Assembly (NCBI RefSeq): GCF_000473245.1
Contig: NC_022524.1
Location: forward strand, 396,501 to 460,500
DNA length: 64,000 nt
Direction: 5' to 3'
Source of the DNA: Bacillus infantis NRRL B-14911
Lineage (GTDB): Bacteria > Bacillota > Bacilli > Bacillales > Cytobacillaceae
How positions within the stretch are numbered: position 1 is the stretch's first letter; each line of letters starts with the position of its first letter. Below are positions 16,896 through 24,633 of this stretch, one piece after another. Under the pieces are notes generated by a model. That model did not search any database and was not told the DNA's origin. It worked only from the letters and a program-made list of their open reading frames with translations. A program made the position numbers and the translations under genes.

Positions 16896-17435
16896 ATGAA
16901 GAAGTACTTCCTCGCGGCTGTAATTGCCATACTGGGTATTGCGTTTTGGTATTATTCTCCGAAAAACATTCATAGGGATCTGACCGGATTGATTTACCAG
17001 TTGGGAGAAGCTGAGAATGGAAAGAAAGTTAATATTAAAATAGACGGGCAGCAGCGCTTTACAATGACTGGGGATAGAATCTTTGAAGGAACGATTGAGA
17101 TTGAGGGGCAAAGCATTTCTGTGCCGCCCGAGGACAGGAAATTGGAGCTGAAATTTGATCAAAACAATTCTGCACACGTATCCTATGTCCACTTCCCTCA
17201 CAAGAATGGCATTTCAAATACTGAAATCATTCCTTTTGGCCAGATTCATGCTGCCAAGTCCTTTAGCCGGCTTACAATTCAAAAATTCAATAAGGACGGT
17301 GTTTGGACTGGTTCTGAAGGAATGATGATTGCAGCTCCGGCAGACAATTGGAAGGAAGCCATCAGGCTGTCTGATGACCTAATTGAAGAATATCAGCTGA
17401 ACGGGAATGTTTTTATGGAGGCAAAGACAGAATAA
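16896..17435 (+). CDS. Membrane-anchored or secreted protein, unknown
   Basis: Protein of 179 residues: an N-terminal hydrophobic segment (residues 4-20, KKYFLAAVIAILGIAFWYY) acting as anchor or signal, then a soluble, beta-rich domain. No family recognised. Good GGGAGGG ribosome site. Sits between a GNAT gene and a 63-residue membrane protein gene in the same direction. Confidence 0.7.
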   Translation: MKKYFLAAVIAILGIAFWYYSPKNIHRDLTGLIYQLGEAENGKKVNIKIDGQQRFTMTGDRIFEGTIEIEGQSISVPPEDRKLELKFDQNNSAHVSYVHFPHKNGISNTEIIPFGQIHAAKSFSRLTIQKFNKDGVWTGSEGMMIAAPADNWKEAIRLSDDLIEEYQLNGNVFMEAKTE

Positions 17436-17479
17436 ATGGGCTGAAAGATCCTCTGTACTTTTTAGAAAGGGTGAAGGCT

Positions 17480-17671
17480 ATGAATGAGAAAAAGCGGGAA
17501 ACCTGGAAGCTTTGGGATGCCATGTTCACCTCTGGTATTTTATCTCTTCTTAAGGACGGGGAAGAAGCTCAAACAGACGATAAAAAGTTCAGGCAATTAG
17601 TATGGCAGCTGTTGTTTGGGGTTATTTTTACGTTCTTATTGTTTATTATTCTGGCTATCTTTTTCTATTAG
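17480..17671 (+). CDS. Small single-pass membrane protein
   Basis: Protein of 63 residues with a charged N-terminal half (NEKKRETWKLWDAMF, DGEEAQTDDKKF) and one C-terminal membrane helix (about 41-62). Tail-anchored layout. ATG at 17480 follows AAAGGGTGAAGG; a GTG three codons upstream is in frame but overlaps the ribosome site. Function unknown. Confidence 0.65.
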   Translation: MNEKKRETWKLWDAMFTSGILSLLKDGEEAQTDDKKFRQLVWQLLFGVIFTFLLFIILAIFFY

Positions 17672-17749
17672 AGAGAGCCTTTCGGCTGAGGGTCAGCAGA
17701 TAGAGCGATTATTTATGTAAAAATTACAGCGTCCGAAGGAGTGTCAAAT

Positions 17750-18373
17750 ATGACAGCAAACAAAGTAAATCATGCTAAAATTTCTTCCAGATTAATAGAG
17801 CAAAAAGAAACGGCTGATAGCCTGGCGATTATTTTGCCGGGGGCAGGGTATACGGCACAGGCTCCGCTGCTTCATTTTTGTACAGGGTTATTTTACTCCA
17901 AGGGCTTCGATGTTCTTCATCTCAACTACACATTTAATCGTGAAGAGCAGATGGCCTTATCTGGAGAAGGCCTGGCTGAAGCGGTCTGGCCTGCGATTGA
18001 AGATGCACTGAAAAATAAAGGGTATGACCATTTTTATATAGCTGCTAAATCGATAGGAACCATGGCACTGCCTTATCTATTGAAGGATCAAAGCTTTCTG
18101 GATGCGAAAGCAGTATGGCTGACCCCTTTGCTTCAAAAAGAGTTTGTATTGACTAGCCTGGCGGCGGGCAGCCATAAAGGGCTCTGTATCATTGGGGATC
18201 AGGATCCTTTTTTCACTTGGGAACGGATTGAAAGGATTAAAGGGAATCCCAATCTTTCTATTAAAGTAGTGGAGGGAGGCGATCACAGCCTGGAACTTAG
18301 CGGTGATCCCATCCAATCTATCGATCTGTTAAAGAACATCATTTCTGATATTCGTCAATTCCAGTCTTTCTAA
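17750..18373 (+). CDS. Alpha/beta-hydrolase family protein
   Basis: Protein of 207 residues with an alpha/beta-hydrolase fold: oxyanion strand LAIILPGAGYTA, nucleophile elbow AAKSIGT (serine), acid GDQDPF, and histidine in EGGDHSLE. No lid domain, so small soluble substrates are likely. ATG at 17750 is 9 bases after AAGGAG. The Nudix gene starts 10 bases after the stop, which suggests co-transcription. Confidence 0.82.
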   Translation: MTANKVNHAKISSRLIEQKETADSLAIILPGAGYTAQAPLLHFCTGLFYSKGFDVLHLNYTFNREEQMALSGEGLAEAVWPAIEDALKNKGYDHFYIAAKSIGTMALPYLLKDQSFLDAKAVWLTPLLQKEFVLTSLAAGSHKGLCIIGDQDPFFTWERIERIKGNPNLSIKVVEGGDHSLELSGDPIQSIDLLKNIISDIRQFQSF

Positions 18374-18383
18374 AGGAGTTCCT

Positions 18384-18824
18384 ATGAATTATATTCAATC
18401 TTTACGGAAATATATCGGTACAGAGCCAATCATTGCTCCCGGTTCAGCGGTCATCGTTCTCAATGATAAGGGAGAGATTCTGCTTCAATTGAGGTCAGAT
18501 ACACTGGATTGGGGGATTCCTGGAGGCGGGATGGAATTGGGCGATTCTTTTGAAGAGACGGCACGGAAAGAGCTTTACGAGGAAACGGGCTTAACGGCCC
18601 AATCTTTGGAGCTGCTGTCGCTCGTCTCAGGGAAAGAGTTTTATTATCAATTTCCCCATGGAGATGAAATTTATAATGCAACGGCAGTCTATAGAGCGGT
18701 TGACATAGAGGGCATCTTAAAAAAAGACGGAGAAAGCCTGGAGCTGGCCTACTTCCCCCTGCACTCCCTTCCATCACTGAATAGTACAGCCCGGAAAATG
18801 CTTGAAAAGACAGGATATATCTAA
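18384..18824 (+). CDS. Nudix hydrolase
   Basis: Protein of 146 residues with a complete Nudix box (GGGMELGDSFEETARKELYE, then ETG). The metal-binding glutamates are present, so it should hydrolyse a nucleoside diphosphate linked to another group. Substrate unknown. AAAGGAG precedes the ATG; close behind the hydrolase gene and followed by a terminator. Confidence 0.9.
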   Translation: MNYIQSLRKYIGTEPIIAPGSAVIVLNDKGEILLQLRSDTLDWGIPGGGMELGDSFEETARKELYEETGLTAQSLELLSLVSGKEFYYQFPHGDEIYNATAVYRAVDIEGILKKDGESLELAYFPLHSLPSLNSTARKMLEKTGYI

Positions 18825-18844
18825 TAAGTATTCTTTCATGTGAA

Positions 18845-18870
18845 AAAGAGCCTCTGCGGTTCTTTTTTAT
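18845..18870 (+). terminator. Terminator after Nudix gene
   Basis: AAAGAGCC/GGTTCTTT stem with loop TCTGC and six T. Confidence 0.78.
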
Positions 18871-18880
18871 TTTAGGGAAA

Positions 18881-18945
18881 TGTAAAACATGTTTGACATG
18901 TAAAATCCTGTCATGTTATTCTGTAAATGTAAAACATGTTTGACA
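18881..18945 (+). promoter_or_regulatory. Promoter with two identical palindromic sites before XRE gene
   Basis: An 18-base sequence occurs twice (18881-18898 and 18928-18945), each holding the perfect palindrome AAACATGTTT (18885-18894 and 18932-18941; 47 bases apart). TTGACA at 18893-18898 with an 18-base spacer to TATTCT (18917-18922) gives a SigA-type promoter. One palindrome touches the -35 box, the other covers the expected start of transcription. Autorepression by the XRE protein is the natural inference. Confidence 0.7.
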
Positions 18946-18967
18946 AAAATACGGCAGAGTGGTGTGA

Positions 18968-19177
18968 ATGGAAAATCAAATCAAAGAAGTGAGAAAAAGC
19001 AGCGGCCTTTCCCAGGAAGAGCTGGCTAAAGCATGCGGCGTTTCACGCCAGACGATTAATGCAATCGAGAACAATAAATATGATCCCAGCCTTGCACTTG
19101 CCTTTCAGCTGGCAGAGTCCCTTGGCATGACAGTGGATCAGCTATTCCATTTTAGGAGCAGGGGGAATGAGAGATGA
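18968..19177 (+). CDS. XRE-family transcriptional regulator, short form
   Basis: Helix-turn-helix protein of 69 residues. The HTH is clear: LSQEELAKACGVSRQTINAIENNKYDPSLALAF. This short Cro/XRE type (YozG/YgzD-like) has only the DNA-binding domain. It overlaps the next gene by four bases (ATGA), so the pair is translationally coupled. Such pairs with small membrane proteins are common in Bacillaceae. Two palindromes upstream are likely its operators. Confidence 0.92.
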   Translation: MENQIKEVRKSSGLSQEELAKACGVSRQTINAIENNKYDPSLALAFQLAESLGMTVDQLFHFRSRGNER

Positions 19178-19563
19178 AAGGTAAAGAAATAGCAGCGCTC
19201 GTATTACTGATAGCGGCAACACTTTATTTTGGGGGAACCTTCATCAGTTATATTAAAATTGATGGAGCATCTATTGGGTCAGCAGAGCTGCTCGTGATCA
19301 TCGCCTTGCTGATTGGATGGGTCCAGTTCATCACATGGGGAACGAGGAAGGAAGTTCAGAAAGATGAAATGGGCAGGCAAATCATTAAGGACAGTGCCAG
19401 AGTCAGCTATTATGTTGTATTAGCGGCACTAATGCTGTTATGGATCATCGACTTCTTCCTTGTCAGCAAGGGAGAGAATTACACACTTTTTATCGCTTTG
19501 TGCATCGCCTATATTACGTATCCAATCATCCAATATGTACTTGTTAAAAGATTTGCGGATTAA
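19174..19563 (+). CDS. DUF2178-like membrane protein coupled to XRE regulator
   Basis: Protein of 129 residues with four hydrophobic segments (about 5-24, 31-52, 73-94, 100-120). The central soluble part TRKEVQKDEMGRQIIKDSARVSYYV resembles DUF2178/DUF3796-type proteins, which often follow short XRE regulators. It may sense a membrane signal and affect the regulator; that is inference. Confidence 0.75.
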   Translation: MKGKEIAALVLLIAATLYFGGTFISYIKIDGASIGSAELLVIIALLIGWVQFITWGTRKEVQKDEMGRQIIKDSARVSYYVVLAALMLLWIIDFFLVSKGENYTLFIALCIAYITYPIIQYVLVKRFAD

Positions 19564-19572
19564 TATCATTCC

Positions 19573-19605
19573 AAAACCACAGTGCCTGCTGTGGTTTTTA
19601 TTTTT
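19573..19605 (+). terminator. Terminator of XRE operon
   Basis: A 10-bp perfect stem AAAACCACAG/CTGTGGTTTT with a 6-base loop and T-rich tail. Confidence 0.87.
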
Positions 19606-19616
19606 GAGCAAAAACA

Positions 19617-19656
19617 TTGATATTTCGTTATTGATTTTATAAAATTTAATTGTACA
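19617..19656 (+). promoter_or_regulatory. ohr promoter with OhrR-type operator
   Basis: TTGATA (19617-19622), 17-base spacer, TAAAAT (19640-19645). The -10 box lies within TATAAAATTTAATTGTACA (19638-19656), whose reverse complement closely matches the known Bacillus OhrR operator TACAATT-AAATTGTA, with one half perfect. Repression by OhrR, relieved by organic hydroperoxide, is expected. Confidence 0.72.
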
Positions 19657-19681
19657 CAACTAAAATGTAGGAGTGATTCAC

Positions 19682-20107
19682 ATGACAAAACCATTATTCA
19701 CAGCATCAGTAACAGCAGTTGGCGGACGAGAAGGCCGGGTTTCATCAGCAGAAGGGAATTTGGCTTTGGATGTAGCGATGCCCGGAACTCCAAGAAAAAA
19801 GGAAGTTCCTGAAGCTACAAATCCTGAGCAGCTGTTTGCGGCCGGCTATGCAGCCTGCTTTGACAGTGCGCTGCAGATGGTTGCAAGGAAAGAAAGAGTC
19901 TCTTTTCAATCTGAAGTGACTGCAAATGTTAGTCTTTTAAAAGACGAAAGCGATCAAGGCTTTAAGCTCGGGGTTGTTCTGCAGGTGAAAGGAACAGGCA
20001 TCGAGGACAGCCTACTGAATGAACTGGTAGAGAAAGCACATGGGGTCTGCCCATATTCAAAAGCTGTGAATGGGAATATTGAAGTTCAGCTTGAAGTAGT
20101 TCAGTAA
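19682..20107 (+). CDS. ohr: Organic hydroperoxide resistance protein, Ohr family
   Basis: Thiol peroxidase of 141 residues that reduces organic hydroperoxides. The two reactive cysteines are present: Cys59 in YAACFDSAL and Cys123 in HGVCPYSKA. The N-terminal ATVTxVGGREGRV-like part is standard. ATG at 19682 fits family length and follows AGGAGTG. Its regulator is encoded convergently just downstream and an OhrR-type operator overlaps its promoter. Confidence 0.95.
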   Translation: MTKPLFTASVTAVGGREGRVSSAEGNLALDVAMPGTPRKKEVPEATNPEQLFAAGYAACFDSALQMVARKERVSFQSEVTANVSLLKDESDQGFKLGVVLQVKGTGIEDSLLNELVEKAHGVCPYSKAVNGNIEVQLEVVQ

Positions 20108-20110
20108 AAT

Positions 20111-20148
20111 AAAAAAGGATGCCCGCTTGGCTGGCATCCTTTTTTATT
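20111..20148. terminator. Bidirectional terminator between ohr and ohrR
   Basis: Stem AAAAAAGGATGCC/GGCATCCTTTTTT with a 9-base loop serves both convergent genes. Confidence 0.88.
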
Positions 20149-20593
20149 GCTCATGTTTATGATGAAGGATCTGTAAAAGCTGCAGAAGGGAGGTTTTCAG
20201 CGAGTTGTATTCCTCTTCGTTTGCGCCGCTCATTTCGAAGATCTTCCCAGGGATGGATTCTGCCTGACCCTGAAGAGATATTCCTTTTTCTGTCAGTGTC
20301 ACAAATACAGAGCGCTGATCCTCAGCAGATCTTTCCCGGTTCAGGAGCCCCTGCTGCTCCATCCTCTTCAGCATGGGAGTAAGGGTGCCGGAATCGAGGT
20401 AGAGAAGCTCCCCAAGTTTTTTCACGGTCAGGCTTTTCTTTTCCCAAAGAAGGAGAAGGACAAGGTATTGAGGATAGGTGACTTCAAGCTTATCTAAAAG
20501 TGGCTTATACTGCTTGGTCATCTCTCTTGAAGCAGCATAAAGAAGGAAGCAAAGCTGATTTTCGAGCTTTAACTGGCTGTACTCGTTTGTCAT
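20144..20593 (-). CDS. ohrR: MarR-family peroxide sensor OhrR
   Basis: Repressor of 149 residues with the MarR winged helix (LTVKKLGELLYLDSGTLTPMLKRMEQQGLLNRERSAEDQR). The conserved sensor cysteine is in LENQLCFLLYAASR at residue 15, as in B. subtilis OhrR; no second C-terminal cysteine is seen, so it is the one-cysteine type that uses a small thiol. Partner of the convergent ohr gene. Confidence 0.94.
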   Translation of the reverse strand: MTNEYSQLKLENQLCFLLYAASREMTKQYKPLLDKLEVTYPQYLVLLLLWEKKSLTVKKLGELLYLDSGTLTPMLKRMEQQGLLNRERSAEDQRSVFVTLTEKGISLQGQAESIPGKIFEMSGANEEEYNSLKTSLLQLLQILHHKHEQ

Positions 20594-20610
20594 TTTTTCA
20601 CCGCTTATCG

Positions 20611-20634
20611 TTATAGTCTGTATATATACTATAA
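20611..20634 (-). promoter_or_regulatory. Dyad upstream of ohrR
   Basis: TTATAGT and ACTATAA form a perfect 7-bp inverted repeat with a 10-base centre, 18 bases before the ohrR start. It could be a promoter element (the centre is TATA-rich) or an operator; it does not match the OhrR consensus well. Confidence 0.4.
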
Positions 20635-20677
20635 CCTCCGCACTATATTTAATAAACTAAACTGCATACCGTTTTCC

Positions 20678-21193
20678 TTAATAGGGAGTCGGAACATCAA
20701 ATATAAGATAGAGAGCTGCTATAAAAATCCCGCCAAGGAGCCAGGCGAGCCATGGCTTGCGATAATGGGCAATCAGAAGTGTGAAGGTCACGATATTGAA
20801 CAAAAAGGACCAGCGGAAGGACCAGCCATGATGATGGATAATGCTGTCATTTATATAGGCGATGAGCTCCACACCAGTGAACAAGATTGACCAAAGAAGA
20901 ATCCAGCCAGCCTGTGCCTTCAGCTTTTCCGGAAGCCGCCCGAGAAAAATGGGCAGGACGAAAGGGTAAATAATAAAAGCAATCGCCATCGAAATGGAAT
21001 TGTGAGTAGGCAATAATAAATGATCAATCCAAACAGGCTTGAATTCCCAGACCCGATAATTATACAGGAGAAGCTCATAAGCAAGATTGGCAATAATCCA
21101 GAATAAGAGCGTGCTGTAGTATTGTGCAAAGCTTCTCCAGACTCCAAGGACGAGCCCTGCAATAATGAAAAATATAACGAATGATGACTGCAT
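20678..21193 (-). CDS. CBO0543-family membrane protein
   Basis: Multi-pass membrane protein of 171 residues. The features HNSISMAIAFIIYPFVLPIFLGRLP, HHGWSFRWSFLFNI and LLIAHYRKPWLAWLL match the CBO0543 family common in Bacillus and Clostridium. Function unknown. Single gene. Confidence 0.75.
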   Translation of the reverse strand: MQSSFVIFFIIAGLVLGVWRSFAQYYSTLLFWIIANLAYELLLYNYRVWEFKPVWIDHLLLPTHNSISMAIAFIIYPFVLPIFLGRLPEKLKAQAGWILLWSILFTGVELIAYINDSIIHHHGWSFRWSFLFNIVTFTLLIAHYRKPWLAWLLGGIFIAALYLIFDVPTPY

Positions 21194-21346
21194 TTTTTTA
21201 CCCTCTTATCAATGATATAAGAATAGGTTTTCCAATAACCTGGAAAATAACCTGCTCCCAAAGGCCTGCTGAAAAAGGAAATACGCCAGCTGGCGGCGAA
21301 TTAGAAGAAAGCAAAAGTTTATCCCAAGACAATAGAGGTGCAAAGA

Positions 21347-22192
21347 ATGAAAGCCAAACTAATACTCGTTGAGGGGCTTCCCGGCTTCGGTAAGTCAACA
21401 ACTGCCAGATATACAAAAGAGATACTCGATGAGGCAGGGCTGGAGACCAGATTATTTCTGGAAGGCAATCTCGACCATCCTGCCGACTATGATGGAGTCG
21501 CTTATGCGGCGGAAGCAGAGATGGAGAAACTGCTGAAGGAAGCAGGCGGCCAAGGAGAACTTATTAAACAACATACAATCAAAAAGAATGGCTATTATCT
21601 AGTTCTATATGAAAAAATGAAACGGAAATATCCTGATGCATTTCCTGAAGGCCTGCTGGATCCTATTATCCGGACTGATATTTACGAACTGCCTATGAAG
21701 CTGCATATGGAGCTGATGGAGGCCAGCTGGCTCAGCTTTGCAGAAGAAGCAAATGGAGATGCGGTGTATATATTCGAATGCTGCTTCATTCAGAATCCTT
21801 TAACCATCGGGATGATCAAGTACAATGAGCCGGCAAATGAAATCATGGCTTATGTTAAGCGGCTTGGCGAAACGATTAAAGAACTTGATCCGCTTCTTAT
21901 TTATCTGGAGCAGGACGATCCTGAGTCAGCCTTCAGAAAGGCTGTGAAAGAGAGGCCGGCAGAGTGGTTCGAGGGCTTCACCGAATATTACACTGGCCAA
22001 GGGTACGGACTCAGCCGCGGATGGAAAGGCCTGGAGGGAACGCTGAAGGTACTGGATGCAAGGAAGCAGCTGGAGCTGGACACGATGAAGCAGCTTGATC
22101 TGAAAAAGGCTGTGGTGAATAATTCCTGGTTCGATCCGGACAGCCATAAGGAAATGATCAGGCAGGTGCTGAAGGAACAAGGCGTAATTTAA
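21347..22192 (+). CDS. P-loop kinase-like protein
   Basis: Protein of 281 residues. A Walker A motif, GLPGFGKST (residues 10-18), stands at the N-terminus, followed by the first strand of a thymidylate/nucleoside kinase-like fold and FECCFIQNPLT, resembling the substrate-contact and DR(K) regions of that fold. A small-molecule kinase is plausible; the substrate is unknown. ATG at 21347 follows AGAGGTG; the upstream in-frame start at 21338 is less likely. Confidence 0.75.
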   Translation: MKAKLILVEGLPGFGKSTTARYTKEILDEAGLETRLFLEGNLDHPADYDGVAYAAEAEMEKLLKEAGGQGELIKQHTIKKNGYYLVLYEKMKRKYPDAFPEGLLDPIIRTDIYELPMKLHMELMEASWLSFAEEANGDAVYIFECCFIQNPLTIGMIKYNEPANEIMAYVKRLGETIKELDPLLIYLEQDDPESAFRKAVKERPAEWFEGFTEYYTGQGYGLSRGWKGLEGTLKVLDARKQLELDTMKQLDLKKAVVNNSWFDPDSHKEMIRQVLKEQGVI

Positions 22193-22280
22193 GAAGAATT
22201 CCTATACCAAAACAGCCTGATGTGTTTGATAAAGCAGCTGTCCGGGAATATCCCCAAAAAACAGGCAAGGGGGATTAGAA

Positions 22281-22454
22281 TTGAAGTTCAATAAAGATGA
22301 CCTCACGAAAGTAATTAAAACGGCGGCAGATAAAGTAAGTGGAGACAATGCAGGCCAAACATCCAACAATGATGTTCAAACCCAGATAAACAGCATCAAC
22401 AGACGGCTCTCATTGCTCGAGGAAGAGCTTAGGCAGATAAAGGAGAAGGTATAA
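22281..22454 (+). CDS. Small coiled-coil protein, 57 residues
   Basis: Frame from TTG at 22281: N-terminus KFNKDDLTKVIKTAADKV, a polar stretch GDNAGQTSNNDVQ, and a C-terminal heptad helix INSINRRLSLLEEELRQIKEKV. AAGGGGG lies 7 bases before the start and a clear terminator follows the stop directly. Codon pattern and architecture look like a real gene; no family recognised. It may oligomerise through its C-terminal helix. Confidence 0.65.
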   Translation: MKFNKDDLTKVIKTAADKVSGDNAGQTSNNDVQTQINSINRRLSLLEEELRQIKEKV

Positions 22455-22478
22455 GGGCCATTGAGGCCCTTTTTTGTT
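22453..22478 (+). terminator. Terminator of the 57-residue protein gene
   Basis: GGGCC/GGCCC stem with A:T extension, loop ATTGA and six T. Confidence 0.8.
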
Positions 22479-22501
22479 TAGGACAGTAATAATAATCCTG
22501 G

Positions 22502-23233
22502 TCAGGAACGGGCTTCAAGCCACCTCAAAATTTCTTTTACTATTAAATCCTGCTGTCTTTGAGGCGGAATGCTAGCATGATTGTCTCCTTTTTGAGGTCC
22601 ATACATGCCGAATTGTGCATGGTTGCCGCCTTCTATTCCATATAAGTCTGCTCCATCAGAAAGCAAATGCCGTGTTTTCTCAATCTTCCCGGGTGTGGTC
22701 AGTCCATCTTTTTCCGCATAGATCGAAAGCATGGGCATCGTGGAATCTGAAAAGTCAGAGCCGCTGCTTGGATAGGAACCGAGCAGGATGACCCCATCAA
22801 TCTGGTCCGCATGGTTAAACGCATAAGTAGCAGCGGAAACTCCTCCGAGGGAATGTCCTCCAATATACCATCTCTCAATCTCTGGATAATGCTCGATTAG
22901 TTCGTCTGCTTTATTTCCCTCGAGGATGGAGAAATTCAGGCGCATTTCCGGCACCAGCACCAGGTACCCATTCTCAGCAAGCCGCCCGCCCAAATAGCTG
23001 TATGCCTCTGGCTCCACCTTGGCTCCAGGGTAAATGATGATCCCTGCTTTCTTCACTGCACCCGGATCAAAGACAATCCAATCATTCTCATGCCGGATAT
23101 TTTCTTCACCGATTAATTTAAAGAGTTCTTCAGACGGTTTATACGTTGCCTGGGCCAAAATGTAAAATCCCGCACCGCCTGCGATGATAACAGCTAAAAC
23201 AATGATAAGGGCAACTTTAATGATCTTTTTCAT
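22502..23233 (-). CDS. Membrane-anchored alpha/beta hydrolase
   Basis: Protein of 243 residues with an N-terminal membrane segment (4-27), then an alpha/beta-hydrolase domain: nucleophile elbow IGGHSLGG (Ser128), acid in YAEKDG, histidine in GGNHAQFG. It resembles dienelactone-hydrolase-like esterases acting on the outer face of the membrane. Substrate unknown. Start follows GGAGG. Confidence 0.83.
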   Translation of the reverse strand: MKKIIKVALIIVLAVIIAGGAGFYILAQATYKPSEELFKLIGEENIRHENDWIVFDPGAVKKAGIIIYPGAKVEPEAYSYLGGRLAENGYLVLVPEMRLNFSILEGNKADELIEHYPEIERWYIGGHSLGGVSAATYAFNHADQIDGVILLGSYPSSGSDFSDSTMPMLSIYAEKDGLTTPGKIEKTRHLLSDGADLYGIEGGNHAQFGMYGPQKGDNHASIPPQRQQDLIVKEILRWLEARS

Positions 23234-23368
23234 AAAAAAGCCTCCTGCCCGCTGGATATATATCTTATTGTATTTTAAAAAAGGAGAAGGTTCCAGATTT
23301 GCGTGTACAGCCTGAAACCTTCCCTGTGCTCAGCACGTATATGAAGGAAAGCTATGGGAGGGTTTCAA

Positions 23369-23665
23369 ATGAAAAGGTATAGAGTGCTGGCTGCGGCTGC
23401 TATTCTAATCATCTTCTTCCTGCTTGCCGGAAACCATTTCATCATACATACAGGAGAAGCAGAAGCGGCGGCAGTTGAAGATAAAGGAAAAGAGGGCACA
23501 GAATATTATATTCTCCTTAATGGGCGGAAGCTGATGGTCGAGGACGAAAATGTCTGGAATCTGATTGAAGTGGGCGGAATCTACGACATTGCTTATGAAT
23601 GGTATGGAAATAAAGATCCTGTCATAACAAGCATTACATTTCCAGGGTATGAGGGCAGCCATTGA
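23369..23665 (+). CDS. Small secreted or anchored protein, unknown
   Basis: Protein of 98 residues with a hydrophobic signal segment (4-22) and a soluble part (TEYYILLNGRKLMVEDENVWNLI) of about 65 residues. No family recognised; the size and layout recall secreted YxeA-like or small beta-barrel proteins, without firm match. ATG at 23369 follows GGGAGGG. Confidence 0.65.
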   Translation: MKRYRVLAAAAILIIFFLLAGNHFIIHTGEAEAAAVEDKGKEGTEYYILLNGRKLMVEDENVWNLIEVGGIYDIAYEWYGNKDPVITSITFPGYEGSH

Positions 23666-24123
23666 TGGGAAGCGGGATTTAATGATGTTAACTCTCCGGG
23701 CTATTGAAACCCTGCAGGTTTGCATAAAAGGCTATTATGGGGTGTTTTAATTAGAAATTCCGGTTAAGCGGAGCGCAGTAGCCCGTTTTCCTGTTTTTCT
23801 AATCGATAGCCGGAATTTCTCCGTCTATTAGAGCTATATTTTGAGCTTTTTTGAAAATAAGGGAAATTTCTCCGCTAATTTTTCGGCCTGTCGCTGATTC
23901 CCTCATTCAGGTCGGGGAAGGTCCGCTCTTTTATGGACGGGCGGGGAACCCGCAATCAGAGCTTAAAATATGTAATGTGTGTTTCATTGAGCTTTTTTAT
24001 AAAAATATTGAGGAATTAGCAGGAATAAGAGCCTGCCTAATCGAATATACGTTCTTTAACGAAAGGCTGGGTACCCTAAGGTAATTGCGGCATCGGGGCC
24101 TGAAAGATAGAAGGTGATCTTAC
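23666..24123. repeat. 458-base gene-free stretch with GGAATTTCTCCG repeats
   Basis: No supported gene. AGAAATTCCGG (23753-23763) and CCGGAATTTCT (23810-23820) form an 11-bp inverted repeat; a related GGGAAATTTCTCCG lies at 23861-23874. This looks like a degenerate intergenic repeat. A frame of 77 codons at 23851-24084 crosses the repeats, has no ribosome site and is not credited. Confidence 0.55.
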
Positions 24124-24618
24124 ATGGAAAAAACAGCACTGATAAAAACAGTCTCCCTTGAATTTTATAAAAACGAAGATGAATCGCGGCTTAAGGGCTA
24201 TCAGCTCCCGGAAGAGCAGCTCGCCTTTACCTCAATGCCGGTTCCTGCGATTGAGGCCTGCCTGCAGGAGGATGACCGCCATCCTATTATCATTCAATAT
24301 GGAGAGGATATAGCAGGCTTCTTCGTCCTTCATGGCAAGGGCGGGGCCATCAAGTACAGCCCGAAAGAACAGGCGATCCTGCTTCGCGCCTACTCGATCA
24401 GCTCCAGCTATCAGGGGAAAGGGATTGCGGGTGAATCATTGAGGCTCCTGCCTGACTTTGTAAAAAAGCATTTTCCTGATAAAAATGAAATCGTCCTTGG
24501 GGTCAATCACAGCAATCATGCGGCCCAGCATGTCTATAAAAAGGCTGGTTTCATTGACCAGGGCCTTCGAATCACCGGAAAAAAGGGCGAGCAGTATGTG
24601 CTGCACATGCAGCTTTAG
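24124..24618 (+). CDS. GNAT-family N-acetyltransferase
   Basis: Protein of 164 residues. Motif A is ILLRAYSISSSYQGKGIAGESLRLLPDFV (acetyl-CoA loop Q-G-K-G-I-A), and the end VNHSNHAAQHVYKKAGFIDQG is a classic GNAT motif B. Substrate unknown. The S66 peptidase gene begins 16 bases downstream, suggesting one transcript, a pairing that could point to drug or peptide modification, as both families include microcin-type immunity proteins. Confidence 0.87.
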   Translation: MEKTALIKTVSLEFYKNEDESRLKGYQLPEEQLAFTSMPVPAIEACLQEDDRHPIIIQYGEDIAGFFVLHGKGGAIKYSPKEQAILLRAYSISSSYQGKGIAGESLRLLPDFVKKHFPDKNEIVLGVNHSNHAAQHVYKKAGFIDQGLRITGKKGEQYVLHMQL

Positions 24619-24633
24619 AAAGGGAATGAAATC

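Noticed and set aside
23851-24084. 77-codon frame in the gene-free stretch
   Set aside because: No ribosome site, crosses repeat sequences, composition unlike the neighbouring genes.
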